Shown here: positions 8,531-17,264 of the stretch, piece after piece
How the letters are laid out: every line of letters starts with the position of its first letter
Numbering within the stretch: position 1 is the first letter of the stretch
From: Armatimonadota bacterium
GTDB lineage: Bacteria > Sysuimicrobiota > Sysuimicrobiia > Sysuimicrobiales > Sysuimicrobiaceae
Assembly: GCA_025059775.1 (NCBI GenBank)
Contig: JANXCW010000009.1
Coordinates: 48,595 to 112,594, forward strand
Direction: 5' to 3'
Length of the DNA: 64,000 bases
Made by a program: the position numbers and the translations under genes
Notes under the pieces: generated by a model
Told to the model about the DNA's origin: nothing
What the model saw: only the letters and a program-made list of their open reading frames with translations
The model's database searches: none

Positions 8531-9196
8531 TTACGGCACGGGGACCTTCTGCCCCGTCACCGGGTGCGGGTAGTGGAAGGGAACCACGTAGGGCTCCGGC
8601 CACATCCGGGGCGGATCCGCCAGGAGCTCATCGGGACCGTGGGGATCCTCCGGGTAGGTCTTGGTGAACACGAACACGGGCGGATCCGGCCACTGCGCCC
8701 ATCCCCGCTCGTAGTTTGCAATCCAGTACGGCCGGTAATCGAGCACCCGGATCTTCCAGATCCCGTTCTCCTTCACGTACTCGTTCTCATACACTCCCCC
8801 CTCCCACCACTGCCGCCGCACCTGCTCCGCCCTGCCGGGGGGAGTGCTCTCGTGCCGACCGCCCTGTAGGAAACACCGGAACCGTCCCCAGGCCCGGCCC
8901 GCGTCCACATCCACGTCGATCACGTCCTGCACGATGATGTGGTCCAGGAGCACCCCGTACTGCGGTCCGTTCTTCCCACCCCCGAACCGCTCCCGGAACC
9001 GCCCCACGTACAGACGGCGGGCACCCTCCTTGCCCAGAAACCGACCGCCCAGAAACCGCACCTCGCAGTCATCCGCGAAGAGGTCCACTACCTCCTCATA
9101 GAGGCACTTGTCCAGGTAGTACCCGTACACATTCTGGAGGCGGCGCACCGCCTCGATGTCCTCCAGCCGCCGAATGCGCTTCTCCAGGTCCTCCAT
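8531..9196 (-). CDS. SnoaL-like (NTF2 fold) protein
   Basis: 221 residues. The first two-thirds show the SnoaL_4/NTF2-like cone fold common to polyketide cyclases and ring-hydroxylating dioxygenase small subunits: an N-terminal helix with EAVRRLQNVYGYYLD, then YEEVVDLFADDCEVRF and GVYENEYVKENGIWKI. The C-terminal 60 residues are Pro/Trp-rich and less typical. Such proteins can be hydratases, dehydratases, isomerases or non-catalytic binders. It lies between two paralogous binding-protein genes of the same transporter operon, so a role on the imported compound is likely. GAGGAGGGG lies upstream of the ATG. Confidence 0.75.
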   Translation of the reverse strand: MEDLEKRIRRLEDIEAVRRLQNVYGYYLDKCLYEEVVDLFADDCEVRFLGGRFLGKEGARRLYVGRFRERFGGGKNGPQYGVLLDHIIVQDVIDVDVDAGRAWGRFRCFLQGGRHESTPPGRAEQVRRQWWEGGVYENEYVKENGIWKIRVLDYRPYWIANYERGWAQWPDPPVFVFTKTYPEDPHGPDELLADPPRMWPEPYVVPFHYPHPVTGQKVPVP

Positions 9197-9234
9197 GCCC
9201 GTTTCCCCTCCTCAACGGAATCTCGAAGCCCGTG

Positions 9235-10281
9235 CTAGGGCACCCGCCCCTGGAGGATGGCCCGCACGCGCTCCGCGAGGGCCACCCGTTTCCGGGCCGC
9301 CTCCACGTTCTCCACGAACGGTTTCAGGCGGACCTGCGCCAGCGCGCGTCCCAGGATCCCCTGGGGATCCGCGGCGTCCGACATGAACACCGTCTCCCGC
9401 TCCAGAAGCCGCTTTCCCTCTTCTCCCGCCATCCACATGGCCGCACACCGGGCCGCCGCGTTCTCCGCCCGCCCCCGCAACACGGAGACCGCGATGACGG
9501 ACCCGTACGTGGGCCGCACGGGCGCCCAGTCTATCGGTTCTCCGTACACCTCCCGCCGCTCTAAAATCTCCCCGATCCCGGACCACCAGAGGTCCCGCTC
9601 TCCCCGCAGGATCATCTGGATGGCGGTGGCGGGGTTCGGAACCACGGTGATGCGCACCTCGTCCCGTAGCCGCCGCGCGAACCGCTCCATCCAGGCCTCC
9701 CCGAGCAGGAGCCCAAGCCCGGCGATACTGTTCTCCACCAGGCCCGCGTTGCCCACGACCCGTCCCGACCAACGCGGTTGGACGATCTCATCCCAGGTCC
9801 TTGGCACCTCCTCCGGCCGGATCCGCTGGCGGTTGTACCCGAGACCGTAGACCGTGGTGTAGACGCGGAGGATCCGGTTCTGCAGCATCCGACTCCCAGC
9901 CGGCACCCGGAGCGCATCCAACTCCGCGGGGGGAAGATCCGCCAGCAGTCCTCGCTCCGCCAGCACGAGCAATCCCGGCAGGCTCCAGAGCATGAGGTCA
10001 AAGCTCCACCGCCCCGCCTCTGCCTCCGTGATCACCCGGGTGGGTCCCGCGAGATCCGCCACCCCCTCCACCCGCAGGCTCCGCAACCTGTTCTCCAGGA
10101 CCCGGACCACAGGATCCGCCACCAGGGGGACCAGGGTCAGCAGGCGCACCCGTCCACCCCGTTCCACCCCCTGGCAGGGCGAGGAGAGGGTTGCTGCCGA
10201 AGTCCCACTCCCTCCTCCTAGGGCTCCCACCCCGAGGAGCGCCGCGAGGGCGAGAATTCCCCATCGTCTCAACATGTCCAC
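9235..10281 (-). CDS. ABC transporter substrate-binding protein (paralogue)
   Basis: 348 residues with a signal peptide (about 1-29) and the same solute-binding fold as the protein at 7465-8496, including DLMLWSLPGL and RIRPEEVPRTWDEI. Two diverged binding proteins served by one permease suggest that the transporter takes more than one related ligand. It lies 38 bases downstream of the carotenoid-oxygenase gene and has a GGAGGAGGT site before its ATG, so it is probably translated from the same transcript. Confidence 0.85.
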   Translation of the reverse strand: MDMLRRWGILALAALLGVGALGGGSGTSAATLSSPCQGVERGGRVRLLTLVPLVADPVVRVLENRLRSLRVEGVADLAGPTRVITEAEAGRWSFDLMLWSLPGLLVLAERGLLADLPPAELDALRVPAGSRMLQNRILRVYTTVYGLGYNRQRIRPEEVPRTWDEIVQPRWSGRVVGNAGLVENSIAGLGLLLGEAWMERFARRLRDEVRITVVPNPATAIQMILRGERDLWWSGIGEILERREVYGEPIDWAPVRPTYGSVIAVSVLRGRAENAAARCAAMWMAGEEGKRLLERETVFMSDAADPQGILGRALAQVRLKPFVENVEAARKRVALAERVRAILQGRVP

Positions 10282-10319
10282 CTCCTCCGAATTCCATCAC
10301 CCGTGGTTCCGCTGGGTTC

Positions 10320-11801
10320 TCAGTCCCAGCTGCGGTCCTCCTCGAAGCCCGGAATTCGCTCCGCGGGAACCCAACTGCCGTGCAGGCCGGGACGGAGCTT
10401 GATGGGCAGCCGGACCACCGCCACGGGGCCTTCTGCCACCGCCAGGGCGTCGAAGATGAGCAGGTCCGACCGTCGCTCGTCGTAGCGGTTCGCGATGGCA
10501 AGAAGGTACCCATCCCCCTCCACCGTGCTGCCCGGTCGCGGGACAAAGGTGGGTTCCTGGAGGGACGAGGTGGGACCCACGAACCACCGCTCATGGCGCC
10601 CTGTCTGCAGGTCCACATGCCCCAGGCAGTTGAACTGGAAGCCGCTGGCGGACCGGAGCGCGGGATGCGCGGGGAGGTCGGTATCCTGCACCAAGAGGTA
10701 CCCGTGCCGGTAGGGCTCCATGAGGTACCGCTCGTCCACCCGCGGGAACTCCCCGACGAACTTGGACATCTCGATGCTCTCGAACCCGTCCCGGGAGCTC
10801 TCCGCGTCCACCACCCACCGCGTAAGTCGTGGGGTGGCCTTCGACCGATCGAATCCCCCTCCGTGGATGTCAGGGAAGAAGGGGAAGAGGTTCCCGGGGG
10901 CCACGGGCGTGTCGATGTAGATGCGGCTGCCCTCGTTGAAGGCGTTCATGATGTGGGAGGCGAACTGGTTGGGCCCCTTGAACCACCGGACGTCCTTACC
11001 GTTCCCGTACCGCGGGAGAACGCCCAGGTAGACCTCCCGGGTGCTGTCCCAGGCGAAGGTCGATAGCCCCCGCTTGGCCCGTTCCATGTCGTACATGATG
11101 GGGACGATGGGGAAGATCACGTAGTCCCGGGTCACCGCGAAGTCGTGGACCATGGAGGCGTAGGGAGCCCGCAACCAAGCCTCGTGTACGATGTGCCCCT
11201 CCGGGCTGATGACGTAGTAGGCGATGTCCGGAGTCCCGTAGCCCGTGGCGGAGTAGGCAAAAGCGATCATCTCTCCCGTCTGGGGGTCGATCTTGGGATG
11301 GGCCGTGAAGGTCTTGCTGGTCAGCTGCCCCTCGAAATCGTAATAGCCGTAGGTCTTCAGGGTGAGGGGATCCAGCAGGACGGGAGGGCTGTCCTCCTTG
11401 AGGGCGTACAGACGTCCCGCGTGGTACACCACATGGGTGTTGGCCGTCCCACGCCGCAGGCCCCGTACGGACTCATCGTCGAAGTAGGGATTCCGGTACA
11501 GCCCGAACAGGGCCCGCCGGGCCTGCCGCTCTGCCACGAACTTCTCCGTCCGTACGTACCGGCACCGGAAGTCCACGTGGCCATCCTTGAACCGGAACAT
11601 GCTCACGATCCCGTCCCCGTTGAAGTAGATGTCCTCCCCCAGAAGAGGCGGGTACTGGGGGTCGGGTCGCACATGGTAGTAGATCCCCCGCAGCTCCCGG
11701 GGGACCGTGCCTTCCAAGACCTCCAGGTCGTAGATATCTGCCTCGATGCGGTCCGGGGTGTTGAAGCCGGTGTAGATGGGGAGTTCCGGGAACCGTCGCA
11801 T
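10320..11801 (-). CDS. Carotenoid/lignostilbene cleavage oxygenase family protein
   Basis: 493 residues forming the seven-bladed propeller of the RPE65/carotenoid cleavage oxygenase family. The four iron-binding histidines are identifiable as H168 (TAHPK), H219 (MVHDF), H283 (ASHIMN) and H474 (GLHGSW). These enzymes split a C=C bond with O2. Bacterial members act on apocarotenoids or on lignin-derived stilbenes. With salicylyl-CoA hydroxylase, an aryl-CoA ligase and aromatic-type decarboxylase genes nearby, a stilbene or other phenylpropanoid substrate is more likely than a carotenoid, as inference. GGAGGGAGGT lies upstream of the ATG. It is the first gene of the transporter operon, behind an intergenic palindrome. 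Confidence 0.9.
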   Translation of the reverse strand: MRRFPELPIYTGFNTPDRIEADIYDLEVLEGTVPRELRGIYYHVRPDPQYPPLLGEDIYFNGDGIVSMFRFKDGHVDFRCRYVRTEKFVAERQARRALFGLYRNPYFDDESVRGLRRGTANTHVVYHAGRLYALKEDSPPVLLDPLTLKTYGYYDFEGQLTSKTFTAHPKIDPQTGEMIAFAYSATGYGTPDIAYYVISPEGHIVHEAWLRAPYASMVHDFAVTRDYVIFPIVPIMYDMERAKRGLSTFAWDSTREVYLGVLPRYGNGKDVRWFKGPNQFASHIMNAFNEGSRIYIDTPVAPGNLFPFFPDIHGGGFDRSKATPRLTRWVVDAESSRDGFESIEMSKFVGEFPRVDERYLMEPYRHGYLLVQDTDLPAHPALRSASGFQFNCLGHVDLQTGRHERWFVGPTSSLQEPTFVPRPGSTVEGDGYLLAIANRYDERRSDLLIFDALAVAEGPVAVVRLPIKLRPGLHGSWVPAERIPGFEEDRSWD

Positions 11802-11974
11802 GGATCGCCCACCTCCCTCCGCGCAACTTTCCCGGCCGCGGGGCTCCGGAGCCTTCGCCCCACCGCGCCGGAAGCACGTAATCCTGCCCTTCCGGGTGCA
11901 GGGTAAGGGCCCGGGAGGACCCCCTCAAGCCAGGATTTGTCGATCCGGGAGTCAAATTTTGACCGAGCGCCCCT
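11802..11974. other. Intergenic region upstream of the carotenoid-oxygenase operon
   Basis: 173 bases between the Crp-family gene (ends at 11975) and the oxygenase gene (starts at 11801). It contains an AT-rich perfect palindrome (11951-11963) that stands out from the GC-rich surroundings. On the minus strand the palindrome includes TTTGACT, a possible -35 element, but no convincing -10 follows at 17 bases. No small reading frame with a credible ribosome site was seen. Confidence 0.5.
11951..11963. promoter_or_regulatory. Palindrome GTCAAA-T-TTTGAC, candidate operator
   Basis: Perfect 6-base inverted repeat around one central base, about 150 bases before the oxygenase start codon and 12 bases after the Crp-family stop codon. 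The adjacent regulator is the obvious candidate to bind it. The half-site does not match the classical CRP (TGTGA) or FNR (TTGAT) half-sites exactly, so the assignment is inference. Confidence 0.4.
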
Positions 11975-12601
11975 TCACACCGCGGAGGTTTCCACCATCT
12001 GCCGCAGTCCCTCCAGGTCCTTGACGAGGATCCGGGACCGGGACAGGGCGATGAGGTCCCGGGCGCACAGGGCCCGGAGGGCCTTGGCTACCGTGGGGCG
12101 GGAGAGGCCCGTGGCGCAGGCGATCTCCCGGTGCGACAGGCGCAGAGCGGGCACTCCCTCCGTCAGGGGTATGTCCTGGTATGCCATCAGGTCCAGAAGC
12201 AGCTGCGCCACCGCCACCTGGGCCGCGTGGAAGGTCAACGCGTACAACCGGTGGGTCAGGGCACATACCTTCTGGGCCAGGCTCTCCAACAAAAGCCAGC
12301 ATGCCTGCGGATGGCGGAGTACCCGGGGGAGTTCCGCGGCGGGGATCACGTAGAGCCGGCTCGCCTCCTGGGTCACCGCGGAGACTCCATACGCGGTCCC
12401 CCGGATGGCGCCCGCATCTCCCACGAAGTGGCCAGCTCCCAGTACCCCCACCAGGTGCTCCTCCCCCAGTTCGTCCAGGTAGCAGAGCCGTACGGATCCA
12501 TCCACGATGAGGTAGAGCCGGTCTGCGGGATCCCCCTGGGTGAAGACGACACTCCGCGGGGGGTAGGCCACGAGGCGAAAATCCTCAAATGGAAAGGACA
12601 C
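11975..12601 (-). CDS. Crp/Fnr family transcription regulator
   Basis: About 208 residues: an N-terminal cyclic-nucleotide-binding-type beta barrel (VVFTQGDPADRLYLIVDGSVRL), a dimerisation helix and a C-terminal winged helix with LSHREIACATGLSRPTVAKAL as the HTH. The phosphate-binding cassette (GDAGAIRGTAYGVSAV) lacks the Arg of cAMP binders, and no N-terminal Cys cluster of FNR type is seen, so the effector is probably something else, perhaps an aromatic or acyl-CoA as in CprK-like sensors. GTG at 12601 is chosen because it starts close to the barrel and has GGAG upstream; a longer form is possible. It lies between the two halves of the aromatic gene cluster. Confidence 0.85.
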   Translation of the reverse strand: MSFPFEDFRLVAYPPRSVVFTQGDPADRLYLIVDGSVRLCYLDELGEEHLVGVLGAGHFVGDAGAIRGTAYGVSAVTQEASRLYVIPAAELPRVLRHPQACWLLLESLAQKVCALTHRLYALTFHAAQVAVAQLLLDLMAYQDIPLTEGVPALRLSHREIACATGLSRPTVAKALRALCARDLIALSRSRILVKDLEGLRQMVETSAV

Positions 12602-12710
12602 TTCCCATCTCCGGAGGCGACCCGAAGGGGCAGAACCCCGGGCCCCCACCGCGGGCGATCCCCACCCTCCTCCGGGCCCTCCGGGAACAAGCACCACCGT
12701 CCCTCCCCTC

Positions 12711-14858
12711 TCAGGAAACGAAAGGTTGTGGACTTTTGTCAACCAAGCCCTCATCCAGGTCCAGCACGCAGAGATCCACCCGGCCGCTTCCCACCAGGGC
12801 GTTGGCCTCGCTCAGGGCAATTCCCCCGCCTGCCAGCACGGGGACTTCCACCTCCAGGCGCACGACCTCCGCATACGGCACCAGATACCCCCGGCCGTAG
12901 ACGGGGTTGTCCGCGGGGACGGTCTGGCCTGCGGTGACCTCCACGAGGTCGCAGCCCGCTTCCCGGAAGGCCCGGGCGATGGCGAGGCCTTCCTCCTCCG
13001 TGATCCCGCCCCGGGCCCGGTCCGTGATCGGGAGTGCCACCCCGAGGGGCCCTGCCCAGGCTTCCCGTACGGCCCGGAAGACCTCGAGAGGAAACCGCAG
13101 CCGGTTTTCGAAGCTCCCGCCGTATGCGTCCTCCCGACGGTTGGTGAGGGGCGAGAGGAAGCTGGCCAGGAGATAGCCGCTTGCAAAGTGGAGGTGCAGG
13201 AGATCGAACCCCGCCTGGGCTGCGAGCCGTGCGGCCCGCACGAAGGCATCCCGCACCCGCTCCATGTCCGATGGATCCATGGCTCGGGGGACGGGGCCAT
13301 CGGGATGGTAGGGGATGGCACTGGGAGCCAGGAGCTCCCAGGGCTCCGCCAGGGGAAGGTCCAGACCGAACCGGCGGGGCCGGGTGGCTCCCCGGCGTCC
13401 CGCGTGTCCCAAAACCGCGCCGATCCGGGAGCCCTCCGCGTGCACGGTCGCCACGACTCGCCGCCACGCCTCCGCGTGCTCTCCCCGGTACAGGCCCGCG
13501 TCCTCCGGGGTGATGCGACCCTCCGGGGAGACCGCGAGGATCTCCGTGAGCACGAGCCCCGCGCCCCTAGCCGCGAATCCGCCTAGGATCCGGTGCTGCG
13601 CTTCGTCCGGAAGGCCCTCCAGGGCCCCGCAGGCGCCCGCGGGCCGCAGGACGATCCGGTTCTCCAGTCGCAACCCCCGCAGGACGAACGGCAGGTGGAT
13701 GGGGGGCCGGGCCAGCCGTACGTCGTCCCACTCCGAGGCCAGACGGGCTTCCACCCGTTGCACAAAGCGCGCATCCCGCACCCTCAGGTCGTCGTAGGAG
13801 ACGCGGCCGCTGCGGGTGAGGAGGTAGAGGGTCAGGCGGTAGGGATCCAGCCGCAGGGCGCGCGGGGTGGTCTCAAAGGTTCGCTGGCTCTGGGCCGCGG
13901 CCCGCTGGAAGGCCTCCACCACGGGTCTGCGTTCCAGCTCGTACGCAGCCAGGGCCATCTCCACATCCTCATGGTCTAGGAGGGCCCGGGCGAGGGCGAT
14001 GGCGTCCTCCATGGCCAGCTTCGTGCCGGAGCCGATGGAGAAATGGGCGGTGTGGGCCGCGTCTCCCAGGAGCACTACCCGGCCATGATGCCAGGTAGCG
14101 GTGCGCAGGGTCGGGAACCGGATCCAGCGGGAGTTGTTGGAGAGGAGGGGAGCTCCCCGCAGTACCTCCTCGAAGACCTCCGCACACCGCCGCAGGGTTT
14201 GCACCTCGTTCGCCCCCTCCAGCCCCGCCCGCTTCCAGGTGTCCTCCCCGCACTCCACGATGAAGGTGCTCATGCAGCCCTCATAGGGGTACGCGTGCGC
14301 CTGAAAGAGCCCCCATTCGGTCTGCTGGAAGACGAAGGTGAAAGCCCCAAAGGGACGGGGCGTGCCCAGCCAGATGTACCGTGTGCGGCCCGAGGTGATC
14401 CGGGGTCGGAAGACCTCCGCGTACCAGGACCGGACCACGCTGCCGACCCCATCCGCACCTACCAGGAGGTCGTACGGCGGCAGATCCTCGGGTTGCCGGA
14501 CCTCCGTACGGAACCGCAGCACCACCCCCAGCTCCGCGCATCGCCGCTGGAGGATCTGGAGCAACGCGGTGCGGGCGATGCCTGCAAACACATGTCCCCC
14601 GCAGCGCACCCGCTCCCCGTGCACGTAGACGTCGATGGCGTCCCAGAGGACGAACCGCTCCGTGATCTCCCGGTACGTGGGCTCGTCCGCCTCCCGGAAC
14701 TCCGCCAGGGTGCGGTCGCTGAACACCACGCCCCACCCGTAGGTGGCGTCTGGGGGGTTGCGCTCCAGCACGGTGATCTCGTGGTGGGGGGTTGCTTTCT
14801 TCAGCAGCAGGGCCAGATATAACCCGGCCGGCCCACCGCCCACGATCACCACACGCAC
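12711..14858 (-). CDS. Bifunctional salicylyl-CoA 5-hydroxylase/oxidoreductase (FAD monooxygenase-OYE fusion)
   Basis: About 715 residues. Residues 1-380 form an FAD-dependent aromatic hydroxylase: GGGPAG (7-12), LVGADGVGS (132-140) and LLGDAAHTAHFSIGSG (263-278). Residues 388-715 form an Old Yellow Enzyme barrel with LGHAGRRG (H485) and a FLSPLTNRREDAYGG segment. This fusion is characteristic of salicylyl-CoA 5-hydroxylase, which makes gentisyl-CoA. The neighbouring acyl-CoA ligase would supply the CoA ester. The OYE part stops about 15 residues after its eighth strand (GRVDL), roughly 50-60 residues shorter than expected. The start is GTG at 14858, overlapping the LLM gene by 13 bases, because VRVVIVGGGPAG is the normal N-terminus. 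Confidence 0.85.
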   Translation of the reverse strand: MRVVIVGGGPAGLYLALLLKKATPHHEITVLERNPPDATYGWGVVFSDRTLAEFREADEPTYREITERFVLWDAIDVYVHGERVRCGGHVFAGIARTALLQILQRRCAELGVVLRFRTEVRQPEDLPPYDLLVGADGVGSVVRSWYAEVFRPRITSGRTRYIWLGTPRPFGAFTFVFQQTEWGLFQAHAYPYEGCMSTFIVECGEDTWKRAGLEGANEVQTLRRCAEVFEEVLRGAPLLSNNSRWIRFPTLRTATWHHGRVVLLGDAAHTAHFSIGSGTKLAMEDAIALARALLDHEDVEMALAAYELERRPVVEAFQRAAAQSQRTFETTPRALRLDPYRLTLYLLTRSGRVSYDDLRVRDARFVQRVEARLASEWDDVRLARPPIHLPFVLRGLRLENRIVLRPAGACGALEGLPDEAQHRILGGFAARGAGLVLTEILAVSPEGRITPEDAGLYRGEHAEAWRRVVATVHAEGSRIGAVLGHAGRRGATRPRRFGLDLPLAEPWELLAPSAIPYHPDGPVPRAMDPSDMERVRDAFVRAARLAAQAGFDLLHLHFASGYLLASFLSPLTNRREDAYGGSFENRLRFPLEVFRAVREAWAGPLGVALPITDRARGGITEEEGLAIARAFREAGCDLVEVTAGQTVPADNPVYGRGYLVPYAEVVRLEVEVPVLAGGGIALSEANALVGSGRVDLCVLDLDEGLVDKSPQPFVS

Positions 14859-15697
14859 GCCAGGGCCTCCGCCAGGCGATCCACCTGGTCCAGATCGGCC
14901 ACCGCGGGCATGAGCACAAGTTCGTCGCAACCGGCGGCCGCATATCCTTCCACGAACTGCACCACGGCCTGCGGGGTCGTCAGGAGCTGCCCGACGATGC
15001 GTTCCACCATAGGACCCGTAAAGGCATAGTAGTCCCGCATGTACCGGATTCCGCGCTCCCGGGCTTCCTCGCCCAGGACGAAATATCCCTGGCCCCAGAG
15101 CTCCGGCCGGCCCGGCCGGCCAGCTTCAACCCACGCCATGCGGGCAACCTCCGCGGCCCGGGCGAAGGCCCGGGGCGGGCCTCCGCCGTGGAAGTAGCCC
15201 TGGGCATACCGGGCGGCCCGGGCAAAGGCCTCGTCCGCGAACCCCCCCACGAGGAAGGGCGGGCCTCCCGGTTGGGCCGGCGGCGGACCCACCGTTCCCT
15301 CCTCCCAGATGCGTCGCAGGGCCCGCAGCTGCTCCGTGAGCCGGCTCCCCCTTCCCCGGTGGTCGATCCCGGCCACCAGGTAATCCTCCTCCCGGGCCCC
15401 TACCGCGAAGCCTACCACCAGCCGGCCGCCTGAAAGTTGATCGAGGCTTGCCAGCTCTTTGGCGAGCAGCACAGTGTTGCGCAGGGGGGAGACCAAAACA
15501 GCGGTGACGAGCTTCACCCGCTGGGTGACCGCGGCGGCCGCGGTGAGGGCCAGCAAGGGGTCGTAGCTGTCGTAGGCCACCCGGTCGATGACCGCGAGGC
15601 TACTGAAGGGGGCGGCTTCGGCCCGCTGTGCCCACCGCACCACCGCCCCTCCCCGCACGCCCGGAACGCCGCTGGGAAGGCCGATGCCGATGCGCAC
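14846..15697 (-). CDS. LLM-class flavin-dependent oxidoreductase
   Basis: 283 residues with the luciferase-like monooxygenase TIM barrel. The N-terminus VRIGIGLPSG, the SLAVIDRV strand, the VKLVTAVLVSPLRN segment and KELASLDQLSGGRLVVGFAVG are all typical of F420/FMN-dependent LLM enzymes. It could act as a monooxygenase or dehydrogenase on an intermediate of the aromatic pathway; the substrate is unknown. The GTG start (15697) shares one base with the TAG stop of the ligase gene, and its own stop overlaps the hydroxylase start, so the three are translationally coupled. Confidence 0.85.
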   Translation of the reverse strand: MRIGIGLPSGVPGVRGGAVVRWAQRAEAAPFSSLAVIDRVAYDSYDPLLALTAAAAVTQRVKLVTAVLVSPLRNTVLLAKELASLDQLSGGRLVVGFAVGAREEDYLVAGIDHRGRGSRLTEQLRALRRIWEEGTVGPPPAQPGGPPFLVGGFADEAFARAARYAQGYFHGGGPPRAFARAAEVARMAWVEAGRPGRPELWGQGYFVLGEEARERGIRYMRDYYAFTGPMVERIVGQLLTTPQAVVQFVEGYAAAGCDELVLMPAVADLDQVDRLAEALACVW

Positions 15698-17253
15698 TAC
15701 CCGCTCTCCCGGAGCTGCCTGCGATCGACCTTCCCGCTGGGCGTGCGGGGGAGGGCCTCCACAAACCGCACGTCCCGGGGGGCCTTGTGGGGGCTCAGGT
15801 GGGTGCGCACGTGTTCCTGGAGCGCCCGGGCCGTCTGGGGATTCGCCTGAGCCGGATCCCGCAGCACCACGTAGGCCCGGGGCAGCGTGAGGCCCTCCTC
15901 TGTGTACGGCACCACCGCGCACTCCACCACCAGGGGGTGGCACAGCAGGCACTCCTCGATCTCCTGCGGCGCCACCCAGATTCCGCCCACCTTGAGCAGG
16001 TCGTCCACCCGTCCCTGGTACCAGAAGTACCCGTCCTCGTCCTCCCGGAAGAGGTCTCCCGTACGGACCCAGTTGCCGTGGAAGGTGCGCGTGGACTTGC
16101 CGCGGTCCCTCCAGTACAGAAGCGCCGCGGTCTCCCCCCACACCCACAGCTCCCCCACCTCCCCCCGGGGGAGGCGGTTGCCCTCCGGATCCCGCACCTC
16201 CGCCCGGTAACCTGGACAGGGGCGGCCCACGCTCCCCGGCCGGACCTCGCCCGGGCGGTTGGAGATGTAGATATGGTACAGCTCCGAGGACCCGATCCCA
16301 TCCACCACCTCCACCCCGAACTTCTGCTTCCAGCGGTGATACAGCTCTGCGGGCAGGGCTTCCCCGGCGGAGGTGGCCAGGCGCACGCACGACAGGTCGT
16401 AGCGGTCCGCGTCCGGGTGGTTCACCATGGCATTGATCATGGTGGGAACCTGTACGAGGATGGTAGGGCGGTAGCGGGCGATGAGCTCGAAGATGCGCTC
16501 TGGAGTGCTGCGCTCCGGGAACACGACACCTGCGGCTCCCACGCCGAATGGGAAGAGGGCTGCACAGTCCCTGGCGTATCCGAAGAAGAGCTTGGGGACG
16601 GGGAGCACCACGTCCTCCGGAGTGTAGCGGATCACCTCCTGCGCGTAGTTCCAGAAGCTCAAGTACGGGGCGTAGTGGCAGTGCACCACCGCCTTGGGCC
16701 GGCCGGTGGTGCCCGTGGTGAACTTCCACAGGGCGAAGTCATCCTTGGTGGTGTCCTCCCCCACCATCTCCGCGGGGGCTTCCGCCACCAGCCGCTCAAA
16801 GCGGGCCTCTCCCTTCTCCAGATCCTCCACACCCACCGCCAGGATCCAGCCCCGAAAGCCCACCTGCCGGGCTGCTTCCCGGATCTTCCGGTGGGTTACC
16901 GCGTCCGTCACCACCACCCGCGGCCGAGCATAGTCCAGGTAGTAGGCGTAGTCGTGGGGATGCAGGAAGGTGTACACCTCCGCGCTCACGGCCCCCAGCT
17001 TCAGCACCGCGTACCAGGTGGCCACGAACTCCACTCCGTCCGAGAGGGCCAGCAGAACGCGATCTTCCGGCTCGACCCCGAGTTCCCGGAGCACGTTTCC
17101 CACGCGGTTGGTGAGGTGCGCCAGCTCCCCGTAGGTCACGGCCCGATCCCCGCAGTACAAGGCGACGCGGTCCTGCCGGCCTTCTTCGAGGTGGCGATCC
17201 AGGAAGTAGCGGGTCACGTTGAAATGCTGGGGCACGTCCTCGTACGTCACCAT
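15697..17253 (-). CDS. Benzoate-CoA ligase family protein (aryl-CoA ligase)
   Basis: 518-residue adenylate-forming enzyme that activates an aromatic acid with ATP and CoA. The P-loop motif TTGTTGRPK is at 179-187. A GIGSSELYHIY active-site segment follows, then VRTGD and the hinge (GRVDDLLKVGGIW), and the C-terminal catalytic lysine is K508 (PSGKVDRR). Length and motifs fit the benzoate/hydroxybenzoate-CoA ligase clade. Next to a salicylyl-CoA 5-hydroxylase fusion, salicylate or another hydroxybenzoate is the likely substrate, as inference. ATG at 17253 follows a GGGGGAAGGGAG site, and the stop is coupled to the LLM gene. Confidence 0.88.
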   Translation of the reverse strand: MVTYEDVPQHFNVTRYFLDRHLEEGRQDRVALYCGDRAVTYGELAHLTNRVGNVLRELGVEPEDRVLLALSDGVEFVATWYAVLKLGAVSAEVYTFLHPHDYAYYLDYARPRVVVTDAVTHRKIREAARQVGFRGWILAVGVEDLEKGEARFERLVAEAPAEMVGEDTTKDDFALWKFTTGTTGRPKAVVHCHYAPYLSFWNYAQEVIRYTPEDVVLPVPKLFFGYARDCAALFPFGVGAAGVVFPERSTPERIFELIARYRPTILVQVPTMINAMVNHPDADRYDLSCVRLATSAGEALPAELYHRWKQKFGVEVVDGIGSSELYHIYISNRPGEVRPGSVGRPCPGYRAEVRDPEGNRLPRGEVGELWVWGETAALLYWRDRGKSTRTFHGNWVRTGDLFREDEDGYFWYQGRVDDLLKVGGIWVAPQEIEECLLCHPLVVECAVVPYTEEGLTLPRAYVVLRDPAQANPQTARALQEHVRTHLSPHKAPRDVRFVEALPRTPSGKVDRRQLRESG

Positions 17254-17264
17254 CTCCCTTCCCC

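Noticed and set aside
12714..12742. TTGACA on the minus strand as the promoter of the Crp-family gene
   Set aside because: The -35 is perfect, but at 17 bases the hexamer is GTTTCC, so no credible -10 is present.
12711..12760. A simple frameshift restoring the missing OYE C-terminus
   Set aside because: The other forward frames on this strand do not continue the barrel sequence.
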